From NCBI GenBank assembly GCA_024399225.1, contig JAKSHV010000069.1:1-6206 (forward strand): a stretch of DNA of 6,206 nt. The letters are read 5' to 3'. The notes under the pieces are model-generated. The model saw nothing but the letters and a program-made list of their open reading frames with translations, made no database searches and had not been told where the DNA came from. This DNA comes from an archaeon (GTDB lineage Archaea > Thermoplasmatota > Thermoplasmata > Methanomassiliicoccales > Methanomethylophilaceae). Positions 1 to 5,808 of the stretch are shown one piece after another. Every line of letters starts with the position of its first letter. The stretch's first letter is position 1. The translations under genes were made by a program, and so were the position numbers.

Positions 1-493
1 AGCCCCCAAGGCGCCTGCGGTGCCCAACGGGCTCGTCGACCGCGGGAGGCACGACATCGGGAAGGTCGGCAAATGCGGAACCGTCGAGGTAGAGAAATAC
101 CACTGCATCGAGAGATACTCCCACGTCATGCACATCGGTTCCACCGTGAAGGGAGTCATCAGGGACGACATGGACGCACTCGACGCCGTCGGTTCCATTC
201 TCCCCGCAGGAACCCTTTCCGGAGCCCCCAAGATCAGGGCATGTCAGATCATCAACGATCTCGAGAACAACAAGAGGGGAATCTACGGAGGTGGAATCGG
301 ATACATCGACTTCTCCGGCAACCTCGACCTGTGCATCGCGATCCGCATCGCATACAGGAAGAACAACAAGGTCTTCATACGCAGCGGAGCTGGAATCGTA
401 GCCGATTCCGTTCCCGAGAATGAATTCCAGGAATGCCTCAACAAGGCCGCAGCGGTTGTAAACGCTCTCAAACAGGCGGAAGGTGAGGAATGA
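1..493 (+). CDS. trpE: Anthranilate synthase component I (TrpE), C-terminal part only
   Basis: TrpE makes anthranilate from chorismate, using ammonia supplied by TrpG; it is the first committed and usually feedback-inhibited step of tryptophan synthesis. The reading frame is already open at base 2 and gives 163 residues, roughly the last third of the 420-520 residue family. The N-terminal part with the tryptophan-binding site lies outside the window. Visible chorismate-binding motifs are [26 protein letters not shown] (bases 206-232), [15 protein letters not shown] and [14 protein letters not shown], with the usual Lys-Ala ending. The apparent GTG at base 20 is internal and is not a start. 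Up to about base 76 the translation reads [19 protein letters not shown] where the family has PKExAEHxMLVDLxRNDIG, so the catalytic His appears as Pro; I suspect sequence error rather than a dead gene. The TGA stop overlaps trpG by four bases. Product assignment is secure. Confidence 0.95.
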   Translation, partial: APKAPAVPNGLVDRGRHDIGKVGKCGTVEVEKYHCIERYSHVMHIGSTVKGVIRDDMDALDAVGSILPAGTLSGAPKIRACQIINDLENNKRGIYGGGIGYIDFSGNLDLCIAIRIAYRKNNKVFIRSGAGIVADSVPENEFQECLNKAAAVVNALKQAEGEE

Positions 494-1074
494 TGATAGT
501 ACTAATCGACAACTACGACAGCTTCTCCTACAACCTCTACCAGTTCATCGGAACCCTCAATCCCGACATAAAGGTCATCAGAAACGACGCCATGACCGTC
601 GAGGAGATCGATGCACTCAATCCCGACTGCATCATCATCTCCCCCGGACCCGGAAGGCCCGAGGACGCAGGTGTCTGCGTCGACGTCATCAAGAGACTCG
701 GACCCAAATATCCCCTTCTCGGAGTATGTCTGGGACACCAGGCAATCTGCCTCGCATACGGTGCAACGGTCACCTACGCAAGGCACCTCATGCACGGAAA
801 ACAGTCCGTCATCGACATGGCCGACGACCCGCTGTTCAGCAACATCAACAAAGGGGCACCCGTGGCAAGGTACCACTCCCTCGCCGCAGACCCCGAGACC
901 ATTCCCGACTGCCTGAAGATCATCGCCACCGCAGACGACGGCGATATCATGGCGGTCAAACACAGGGACTTCCCCATCTACGGAGTGCAGTTCCATCCCG
1001 AGTCCATCATGACCCCCGACGGAATGCAGATGCTGAGGAATTTCCTCGAATTCGCAAAGGAGGCAAAGCAATGA
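490..1074 (+). CDS. trpG: Anthranilate synthase component II, glutamine amidotransferase (TrpG)
   Basis: TrpG hydrolyses glutamine and channels ammonia to TrpE. The 194-residue product is a class I glutamine amidotransferase domain of normal length, not fused to TrpD as in some enterobacteria. It opens with the typical [13 protein letters not shown]. The oxyanion loop [11 protein letters not shown] is at 51-61, the nucleophile Cys80 lies in GVCLGHQA, and the other triad members are His169 and Glu171 in GVQFHPES. The HGK segment at 102-104 and RYHSL at 127-131 are also family features. The start overlaps the trpE stop (ATGA). A GGTGA ribosome site at 482-486 is only 3 bases from the ATG at 490 but 6 bases from a second ATG at 493, so the true first residue may be Met2. 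A para-aminobenzoate synthase subunit (PabA) would look similar, but the flanking trpE and trpD decide for TrpG. Confidence 0.97.
   Translation: MMIVLIDNYDSFSYNLYQFIGTLNPDIKVIRNDAMTVEEIDALNPDCIIISPGPGRPEDAGVCVDVIKRLGPKYPLLGVCLGHQAICLAYGATVTYARHLMHGKQSVIDMADDPLFSNINKGAPVARYHSLAADPETIPDCLKIIATADDGDIMAVKHRDFPIYGVQFHPESIMTPDGMQMLRNFLEFAKEAKQ
1056..1063 (+). promoter_or_regulatory. Ribosome binding site of trpD
   Basis: AAAGGAGG ends 7 bases before the ATG at 1071 and lies inside the trpG coding sequence. It is the best ribosome site in the operon and fixes the trpD start. The frame stays open far upstream to 483, but that extension is only an Arg/His-rich out-of-frame reading of trpG. Confidence 0.75.
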
Positions 1075-2087
1075 TCAAGGAAGCAATCATCAAGATCGTC
1101 AACAAAGGAGACCTCACCTATGATGAGGCATACACCGTCATGAGCGAGATCATGAGCGGAGAGACCACTCCCACCCAGAACGCGGCATTCCTGGCGGCCC
1201 TCTCCACCAAGAACACCCGTTCCGAGACCGAAGCCGAGATCGCAGGATGCGCAGCGGCCATGAGGGAGAAGGCAATCTGTGTCGACCACGCATACAAGAC
1301 CCTGGAGATCGTCGGAACCGGAGGAGACCACTCCAACACCTTCAACATCTCCACCACCTCCGCATTCGTCATCTCCGCTTCCGGAATCAAGGTATCCAAG
1401 CACGGAAACCGTGCCGCATCCTCCAAATCCGGAGCCGCAGACTGTCTCGAGGCCCTGGGCATCAACCTCGACCAGCCCCCGGAGAAAGCCGCAAAACTTC
1501 TCGATGACCCCGGAATGTGCTTCCTCTTCGCACAGAAATACCACACGTCCATGAAGTACGTCGGAGCAATCAGGAAGGAACTCGGTTTCCGTACCGTCTT
1601 CAACATCCTCGGCCCTCTCACCAACCCTGCCAAACCCACCTATCAGGTCCTCGGAGTGTATGATGAGAGCCTCGTCACCCCTCTCGCCCACGTCCTCACC
1701 AACCTCGGACTCGAGAAGGGAATGGTCGTCTACGGACAGTGCGGAATGGATGAACTGACCTGTGCCTCCCCCAACACCATCTGCGAGTTCGAGGGCGACT
1801 ACTTCAACACATACACAATCACTCCCGAGGAGCTCGGTCTTCCCCGCTGCGCGAAGGAGGACCTCGTCGGAGGCGACCCCCAGGAGAACGCAAGGATCAC
1901 CATCGACATCCTCAGCGGAAAGAAAGGTCCCAGGTACAACACCGTCCTGCTGAACTCCGCCGCAGGACTCGTCTCCGGAAAGAAAGCGAGCGACCTCAGG
2001 GACGGAATCGAACTCGCCGACAAGCTCATCGGCGAAGGCAAGGCACTCCAGCAGCTGGAGAAACTCAGGGTTGCGTCCAACCAATGA
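1071..2087 (+). CDS. trpD: Anthranilate phosphoribosyltransferase (TrpD)
   Basis: TrpD transfers the phosphoribosyl group of PRPP to anthranilate, giving phosphoribosyl-anthranilate. The 338-residue product has the normal length of a stand-alone TrpD. It begins with the small helical domain common to the family (about 1-70, with [17 protein letters not shown]). The PRPP loop GTGGD is at 82-86 followed by FNISTT, then [15 protein letters not shown] at 110-124. [16 protein letters not shown] is at 172-187, and the Asp-Glu pair that binds Mg-PRPP is 227-228 in GMDE. These are the hallmark motifs of the type III phosphoribosyltransferase fold. Nucleoside phosphorylases share the fold but lack this combination. 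The start shares ATGA with the trpG stop and has a strong ribosome site at 1056-1063. The stop overlaps trpC by four bases. Confidence 0.98.
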   Translation: MIKEAIIKIVNKGDLTYDEAYTVMSEIMSGETTPTQNAAFLAALSTKNTRSETEAEIAGCAAAMREKAICVDHAYKTLEIVGTGGDHSNTFNISTTSAFVISASGIKVSKHGNRAASSKSGAADCLEALGINLDQPPEKAAKLLDDPGMCFLFAQKYHTSMKYVGAIRKELGFRTVFNILGPLTNPAKPTYQVLGVYDESLVTPLAHVLTNLGLEKGMVVYGQCGMDELTCASPNTICEFEGDYFNTYTITPEELGLPRCAKEDLVGGDPQENARITIDILSGKKGPRYNTVLLNSAAGLVSGKKASDLRDGIELADKLIGEGKALQQLEKLRVASNQ

Positions 2088-2875
2088 GCGCCAACATCCT
2101 CGAGATACTCGCCGATGCGGCAAAGGAAAGGACCGAGAGGAACAAGGCACTGAAGAGTCTCGAGACCATCAGGGAAGAAGCTTTCGCAATGAACTGCGAC
2201 ACCGGCTTCCCCTTCGAGAAGGCCCTGAAACAGAAGGACATACAGTTCATCTGCGAATGCAAGAAGGCCTCACCTTCCAAAGGTCTCATCGCACCCGATT
2301 TCCCTTATGTTCAGATTGCAAAGGAATATGAGGCCGCAGGCGCAGCATGCATCTCCGTACTCACCGAACCCACAAGGTTCCTCGGAGAGGATAGATTCCT
2401 CAAAGAGATAACATCCGAAGTGAACATCCCCTGCATAAGGAAGGATTTCGTCGTCGACGAGTACATGATCTACGAGGCGAAACTCCTCGGAGCATCCGCC
2501 ATCCTGCTCATCTGCGCCATCCTGACCCAAGAACAGTTAAACAAGTACACCCGGATCGCACATGATCTGGGACTCAGCGTTCTCTGCGAGACCCATGATG
2601 AGGATGAGATGAAGATGGCCCTCGCATGCGGTGCTAGGATCATCGGAGTAAACAACAGGAATCTCAAGGACTTCACCGTCGACATCGGCAACTGCACCAG
2701 GCTCAGGAAGTACGTTCCGGAGGACTACGTGTTCGTTGCCGAGAGCGGAATCAAAACCGCGGAGGACATCAGGGTACTCAGAGAGGCAGGCGTCGATGCA
2801 GTTCTCATCGGAGAGACCCTCATGCGCTCCCCCGAGAAGAAAAAGAAACTCGACGAACTCAGAGGGATCCAATGA
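2084..2875 (+). CDS. trpC: Indole-3-glycerol phosphate synthase (TrpC)
   Basis: TrpC closes the indole ring: it converts carboxyphenylamino-deoxyribulose phosphate to indole-3-glycerol phosphate with loss of CO2 and water. The 263-residue product is a single (beta/alpha)8 barrel, not fused to TrpF as in E. coli. Residues aligned with the known active site are all present: Glu58 and Lys60 in [10 protein letters not shown], Lys120 in [16 protein letters not shown], Glu169 in [10 protein letters not shown], Asn190 in GVNNRNL and Glu220 in ESGI. The phosphate-binding end is [18 protein letters not shown] at 92-101 is also characteristic. The gene starts within the trpD stop (ATGA). I see no good ribosome site before it, so translation probably depends on ribosomes finishing trpD. 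The stop overlaps trpF in the same way. Confidence 0.98.
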   Translation: MSANILEILADAAKERTERNKALKSLETIREEAFAMNCDTGFPFEKALKQKDIQFICECKKASPSKGLIAPDFPYVQIAKEYEAAGAACISVLTEPTRFLGEDRFLKEITSEVNIPCIRKDFVVDEYMIYEAKLLGASAILLICAILTQEQLNKYTRIAHDLGLSVLCETHDEDEMKMALACGARIIGVNNRNLKDFTVDIGNCTRLRKYVPEDYVFVAESGIKTAEDIRVLREAGVDAVLIGETLMRSPEKKKKLDELRGIQ

Positions 2876-3483
2876 CAATGATTAAATTCTGCGGAATCCG
2901 CAGACAGGAAGACGTCGACTACGTCAACGAAGTGAAACCCGACCTTGTGGGATTCGTTTTCTGGCCCAAGAGCAAAAGGTGCATCACCATCGAACAGGCG
3001 GTGGAACTCGCAGACAGGATCCCCGACGAGATCGGTACCGTCGGGGTGTTCCTCGATGCCACCCTCGAGGAGATCATCGAGGTCGCCTCCACCGGAGCCA
3101 TCGATTACATCCAGCTTCACGGAAACGAGTCCGACAGGTACATCTACATGATCAAGACCTACACCGGACTCCCCGTCATCAAGGCATTCGTTATCAAGTC
3201 CCAGGAGGACATCGAGAAGGCACTGAACAGCATGGCGGACTACATCATGCTTGATTCCGGCCCTGGAACCGGCGAGACCTTCGATTGGTCCGTTCTCGGC
3301 GACCTGGGAAGGCCCTACTTCCTCGCAGGAGGACTCAACCCAACTAACGTCGGAGGGGCCATTGCGAAGTTACAGCCCATGGGCGTCGACACCAGCTCAG
3401 GCATCGAGACCGACGGCTGCAAGGACCTCGAGAAGATGAAAGCATTCAAAGAGGAGGTCATCAAGGCCTCCGAAACCATTTAA
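2872..3483 (+). CDS. trpF: Phosphoribosylanthranilate isomerase (TrpF)
   Basis: TrpF performs the Amadori rearrangement between the TrpD and TrpC steps, so the gene order does not follow the reaction order. The 203-residue product is a complete TrpF barrel. The general base Cys7 lies in KFCGIRR and the general acid Asp128 in [25 protein letters not shown] at 27-37, QLHG at 81-84, [10 protein letters not shown] and VDTSSGIE are the other family signatures. The ATG at 2872 overlaps the trpC stop and has a GAGG at 2862-2865 six bases upstream. A second in-frame ATG at 2878 would also give an acceptable N-terminus. It is the last gene of the overlapping block and ends in TAA, whereas the four genes before it end in TGA. 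Confidence 0.97.
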   Translation: MTMIKFCGIRRQEDVDYVNEVKPDLVGFVFWPKSKRCITIEQAVELADRIPDEIGTVGVFLDATLEEIIEVASTGAIDYIQLHGNESDRYIYMIKTYTGLPVIKAFVIKSQEDIEKALNSMADYIMLDSGPGTGETFDWSVLGDLGRPYFLAGGLNPTNVGGAIAKLQPMGVDTSSGIETDGCKDLEKMKAFKEEVIKASETI

Positions 3484-3506
3484 GAAAAGCAGAAGAAGGA
3501 ATTAAA
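3471..3506 (+). promoter_or_regulatory. trpF-trpB junction: ribosome site and possible internal TATA box
   Basis: This is the only gap inside the operon (23 bases, 3484-3506) and it is clearly AT-rich. GAAGGA at 3495-3500 is the ribosome site for trpB, six bases before its ATG. Across the trpF stop, ATTTAAG at 3478-3484 resembles an archaeal TATA box and is preceded by CGAAACC, which resembles a BRE. A start site about 25 bases downstream would fall at or just before the trpB ATG, giving a leaderless or nearly leaderless trpBA message. The ribosome site is well supported; the promoter is a guess from spacing and composition. Confidence 0.4.
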
Positions 3507-4697
3507 ATGACCAATCCGAACGGAAGATTCGGTGATTACGGCGGACAGTACATGCCCGAGACCCTCATGAACGCGGTCATCGAGCTGGAAGAAGCCTACA
3601 ACCACTACAAAAACGACCCCGAGTTCAACAAGGAACTCAACGACCTCCTCAACGAATACGCCAACAGACCCAGCAGGCTCTACTACGCGAAGAAGATGAC
3701 CGAGGAGCTCGGCGGTGCCAAGATCTACCTCAAAAGGGAGGACCTCAACCACACCGGAGCACACAAGATCAACAACGTCCTCGGACAGGCACTCCTCGCC
3801 AAGAAGATGGGCAAGACACGTCTCATCGCAGAGACCGGTGCAGGACAGCACGGTGTCGCAACCGCCACCGCTGCAGCTCTCCTCGGAATGGAGTGTCTCG
3901 TCTACATGGGTGTGGAGGACATGGAGAGGCAGAAGCTCAACGTCTACAGGATGAGGCTTCTCGGAGCAGAGGTCAGGGGAGTTCCCACCGGAACCGGAAC
4001 CCTGAAGGATGCCGTCTCCGAATGTATGAGGGAATGGACCTCCCGTATCGCCGACACCCACTACTGTCTCGGATCCGTCATGGGTCCCCACCCCTTCCCC
4101 ACCATCGTCAGGGACTTCCAGGCCGTCATCGGAAGGGAGATCAAACAGCAGATGCTCGAGAAGGAGGGACGTCTCCCCGACATGCTCATCGCATGCGTCG
4201 GAGGAGGATCCAACGCCATCGGAACCTTCTACGACTTCATCAACGACAAGGAAGTTGCACTCGTAGGTGCCGAGGCAGCAGGAAAAGGTATCGACACCCC
4301 CCTCACCGCAGCCACTATGAACACCGGATCCGTCGGAATCTTCCACGGAATGAAATCCTACTTCTGTCAGGACAAATACGGACAGATCGCACCCGTCTAC
4401 TCCATCTCCGCCGGTCTCGACTACCCCGGAATCGGTCCCGAGCACGCATGGCTCTCCGACATCGGAAGGGCGAAGTACGTCGGAATCACCGATGACGAGG
4501 CTGTTGACGCATTCGAGTACGTGTCGAGGTGTGAGGGAATTATCCCCGCCATCGAATCCTCCCACGCACTCGCATACGCCATGAAGATCGCACCCACCAT
4601 GGACAAGGACAAGATCATCGTCGTCACCGTATCCGGACGCGGCGACAAGGACGTAGCAGCCATCGCAAGGTACAGAGGAGAGGATCTCCATGAGTAA
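3507..4697 (+). CDS. trpB: Tryptophan synthase beta chain (TrpB, TrpB1 type)
   Basis: TrpB is the PLP-dependent subunit that condenses indole with L-serine to give tryptophan. The 396-residue product has the normal length of the classical beta chain (TrpB1), the form that pairs with TrpA, rather than the longer stand-alone TrpB2. It starts with [16 protein letters not shown]. The PLP lysine is Lys87 in [15 protein letters not shown], the catalytic Glu109 is in [14 protein letters not shown], and the phosphate loop is GGGSNAIG at about 232-239. GMKSYFCQD and [16 protein letters not shown] belong to the communication domain and monovalent cation region, and VSGRGDKD sits near the C-terminus. 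A ribosome site (GAAGGA) precedes the start by six bases. The end overlaps trpA by eight bases (ATGAGTAA). A 403-codon open frame on the opposite strand is a codon-bias shadow. Confidence 0.99.
   Translation: MTNPNGRFGDYGGQYMPETLMNAVIELEEAYNHYKNDPEFNKELNDLLNEYANRPSRLYYAKKMTEELGGAKIYLKREDLNHTGAHKINNVLGQALLAKKMGKTRLIAETGAGQHGVATATAAALLGMECLVYMGVEDMERQKLNVYRMRLLGAEVRGVPTGTGTLKDAVSECMREWTSRIADTHYCLGSVMGPHPFPTIVRDFQAVIGREIKQQMLEKEGRLPDMLIACVGGGSNAIGTFYDFINDKEVALVGAEAAGKGIDTPLTAATMNTGSVGIFHGMKSYFCQDKYGQIAPVYSISAGLDYPGIGPEHAWLSDIGRAKYVGITDDEAVDAFEYVSRCEGIIPAIESSHALAYAMKIAPTMDKDKIIVVTVSGRGDKDVAAIARYRGEDLHE
4677..4689 (+). promoter_or_regulatory. Small hairpin over the trpA ribosome site
   Basis: GGAGA-GGA-TCTCC is a perfect 5-base-pair inverted repeat with a 3-base loop, and it ends directly before the trpA ATG at 4690. 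Its left arm and loop contain the purine-rich sequence that should act as the trpA ribosome site. In the mRNA the fold would hide that site until a ribosome translating the last codons of trpB opens it. This would tie TrpA output to TrpB output. The stem is short, so the role is inferred. Confidence 0.4.
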
Positions 4698-5466
4698 TCT
4701 CTACAAAGCATTCGACCACGGAAAGGCCTTCATCGGTTTCATCACCTGCGGAGACCCAGACCTCGAGACCACCGGCAAATGTGTCAGGGAGATGGTGAAG
4801 AACGGCGCCGACCTCATCGAGCTCGGTATCCCCTTCTCCGACCCCACCGCAGAGGGTCCCGTCATCATGGATGCTGACAAGAGGGCACTCGACGGAGGAG
4901 TCACCACAGACGACATCTTCGCATTCACTAAGGAACTTAGGAAGGACGTCAAGGTCCCCATGCTCTACATGACCTACGCCAACGTCGTCTTCCACTACGG
5001 TGTTGAGGAATTCTGCACCAAGGCGGAGGAAGCAGGCATCGACGGACTCATCCTCCCCGATGTTCCCTTCGAGGAGAAAGCGGACTTCGAGGCAGTATGC
5101 CAGAAGCACAACATCGACCTTGTCTCAATGATCGCACCCACCTCCGAGAACAGGATCGCCATGATCGCAAAGGAAGCCAAAGGATTCCTCTACGTCGTAT
5201 CCTCTCTCGGTGTCACCGGAACCAGGACCAACATCTCCACCGACCTCAGGCCCATGATCGAGACCATCAGGGCAAACACCGATGTCCCTTGCGCAATCGG
5301 ATTCGGAATCTCCAACCCCGAACAGTGCAGGAACATGGCCTCCATCGCGGACGGAGCCATCGTCGGAAGCGGAATCGTCAAGATCGTTGCCAAATACGGC
5401 AAGGATTCCGCCGGACCCGTCGGAGAGTTCGTCAAGTCCATGAAGGATGCTATCAGGGACCTTTAA
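4690..5466 (+). CDS. trpA: Tryptophan synthase alpha chain (TrpA)
   Basis: TrpA cleaves indole-3-glycerol phosphate to indole and glyceraldehyde phosphate and passes indole through a tunnel to TrpB. The 258-residue (beta/alpha)8 barrel starts with [13 protein letters not shown]. The general base Glu44 (E. coli Glu49) is in [10 protein letters not shown]. At the position of the second catalytic acid, E. coli Asp60, this protein has Glu55 (PTAEGP instead of PLADGP). LPDVPFEE matches the loop-2 region. [14 protein letters not shown] is the flexible loop-6 region, with SSLG where enterobacteria have SRSG. The phosphate site is formed by GFGIS and VGSGIVKI. The Glu and SSLG variants recall, from memory, TrpA of anaerobic Firmicutes. 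The start overlaps the trpB stop by eight bases. TrpA is the last gene of the operon, ending in TAA before a hairpin at 5489. Confidence 0.98.
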   Translation: MSNLYKAFDHGKAFIGFITCGDPDLETTGKCVREMVKNGADLIELGIPFSDPTAEGPVIMDADKRALDGGVTTDDIFAFTKELRKDVKVPMLYMTYANVVFHYGVEEFCTKAEEAGIDGLILPDVPFEEKADFEAVCQKHNIDLVSMIAPTSENRIAMIAKEAKGFLYVVSSLGVTGTRTNISTDLRPMIETIRANTDVPCAIGFGISNPEQCRNMASIADGAIVGSGIVKIVAKYGKDSAGPVGEFVKSMKDAIRDL

Positions 5467-5488
5467 AACACATTATTCTGCTTTTCAA

Positions 5489-5506
5489 GGCGGGGGTTAC
5501 CCCGCC
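5489..5506 (+). terminator. Terminator-like hairpin after trpA
   Basis: GGCGGGG pairs perfectly with CCCCGCC around a GTTA loop, beginning 22 bases after the trpA stop. No T-tract follows, so it is not a canonical intrinsic terminator. The T-rich stretch just before it (ATTATTCTGCTTTTC, 5472-5486) may be where an archaeal polymerase stops, as archaeal termination depends mainly on T-runs; the hairpin could then serve to stabilise the 3' end of the mRNA. Position makes an operon-end role likely, but the mechanism is inferred. Confidence 0.5.
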
Positions 5507-5614
5507 CCAATTACCATAATGATGCCGACAGGGAGTTTGCGGGCAACCTCTGTATCCCAACATGGGCGAGCACCTCATCGAAATCGATGGCCATATCGTA
5601 GACCCGCTATGCCA

Positions 5615-5636
5615 CACACAATCTAGGCATTGTGTG
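5615..5636. repeat. Inverted repeat, 8-bp arms, 6-base spacer
   Basis: CACACAAT at 5615-5622 is the exact reverse complement of ATTGTGTG at 5629-5636, separated by CTAGGC. It could be an RNA stem-loop or a protein-binding dyad. It lies well upstream of the gene at 5809, so an RNA structure fits at least as well as an operator. Confidence 0.5.
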
Positions 5637-5663
5637 CGACGGCCCTAAGAGAACACCACTTCT

Positions 5664-5683
5664 GAGGAAAGGGGTGATTCCTC
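5664..5683. repeat. Inverted repeat with ribosome-site-like loop
   Basis: GAGGAA (5664-5669) and TTCCTC (5678-5683) form a 6-base-pair stem around the loop AGGGGTGA. The loop contains GGTGA, complementary to the usual 3' end of 16S rRNA, but no start codon with a useful frame follows at normal spacing. The six-base arms are short enough to occur by chance. Confidence 0.3.
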
Positions 5684-5709
5684 CCTGTCAAAAAAACCAT
5701 CGTGACTAA

Positions 5710-5725
5710 ACAAGATATATCTTGT
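5710..5725. promoter_or_regulatory. Perfect 16-base palindrome, possible operator or TATA element
   Basis: ACAAGATATATCTTGT equals its own reverse complement. A spacer-free palindrome of this length, about 85 bases before the membrane-protein start, is typical of a binding site for a dimeric helix-turn-helix repressor. Its centre GATATATC could also serve as a TATA box, in which case transcription would begin near 5740-5745 and the operator would cover the promoter. The symmetry is certain; both functions are inferred. Confidence 0.45.
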
Positions 5726-5747
5726 GGGAGGGCTTCTGAAAATAGCG

Positions 5748-5768
5748 TCATGATTCGGAAAATCATGA
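5748..5768. repeat. Inverted repeat, 8-bp arms, 5-base spacer
   Basis: TCATGATT (5748-5755) and AATCATGA (5761-5768) are exact reverse complements around CGGAA. The element lies 23 bases after the 16-base palindrome and 40 bases before the ATG at 5809. It would be near the 5' end of the transcript if the palindrome is the promoter, so it could act as a leader stem-loop or a second operator. Confidence 0.45.
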
Positions 5769-5808
5769 ACGTATTCGGTAGTGTCATCTTGACTGACCTT
5801 GTTGCCCC

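Larger units (their letters stand above)
5467..5808. other. Non-coding, dyad-rich intergenic region
   Basis: These 342 bases hold no recognisable gene and no tRNA or rRNA signature that I can see. Composition is more AT-rich and less codon-like than the flanking genes. The stretch contains a GC hairpin (5489-5506), inverted repeats at 5615-5636, 5664-5683, 5710-5725 and 5748-5768, and a run of seven A at 5690-5696. Short open frames exist: 28 codons at 5562-5648 and a GTG-led 41-codon frame at 5702-5827 that overlaps the next gene. Neither has a well-placed ribosome site or a motif I know. It should contain the end signal of the trp operon and the promoter of the gene at 5809; it may also hold a small RNA or the remains of a decayed gene. 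Confidence 0.6.

Noticed and set aside
483..1070. A 196-codon open extension upstream of trpD in the same frame, suggesting a longer or fused TrpD
   Set aside because: Its translation is Arg/His/Pro-rich low-quality protein, the region is fully coding for TrpG in another frame, and the ribosome site at 1056 and the ATGA overlap place the TrpD start at 1071.
978..2150. 390-codon open frame on the minus strand opposite trpD
   Set aside because: Rich in Gly, Val, Asp, Glu and Cys with no domain; long antisense frames are a by-product of the C-ending codon bias of the real gene.
3480..4691. 403-codon open frame on the minus strand covering all of trpB
   Set aside because: Same codon-bias shadow: composition skewed to Gly, Val, Asp, Glu and Cys, with no motifs, while the + strand encodes a fully conserved TrpB.
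5517..5800. Possible C/D-box RNA from ATGATG and several CTGA boxes
   Set aside because: The boxes are imperfect, spaced wrongly for a 50-70 base guide RNA, and CTGA is a frequent tetramer.
5467..5808. tRNA, CRISPR repeats or insertion-sequence ends
   Set aside because: No T-arm GTTCRA motif or cloverleaf, no regularly spaced direct repeats, and no paired terminal repeats flanking a transposase frame.
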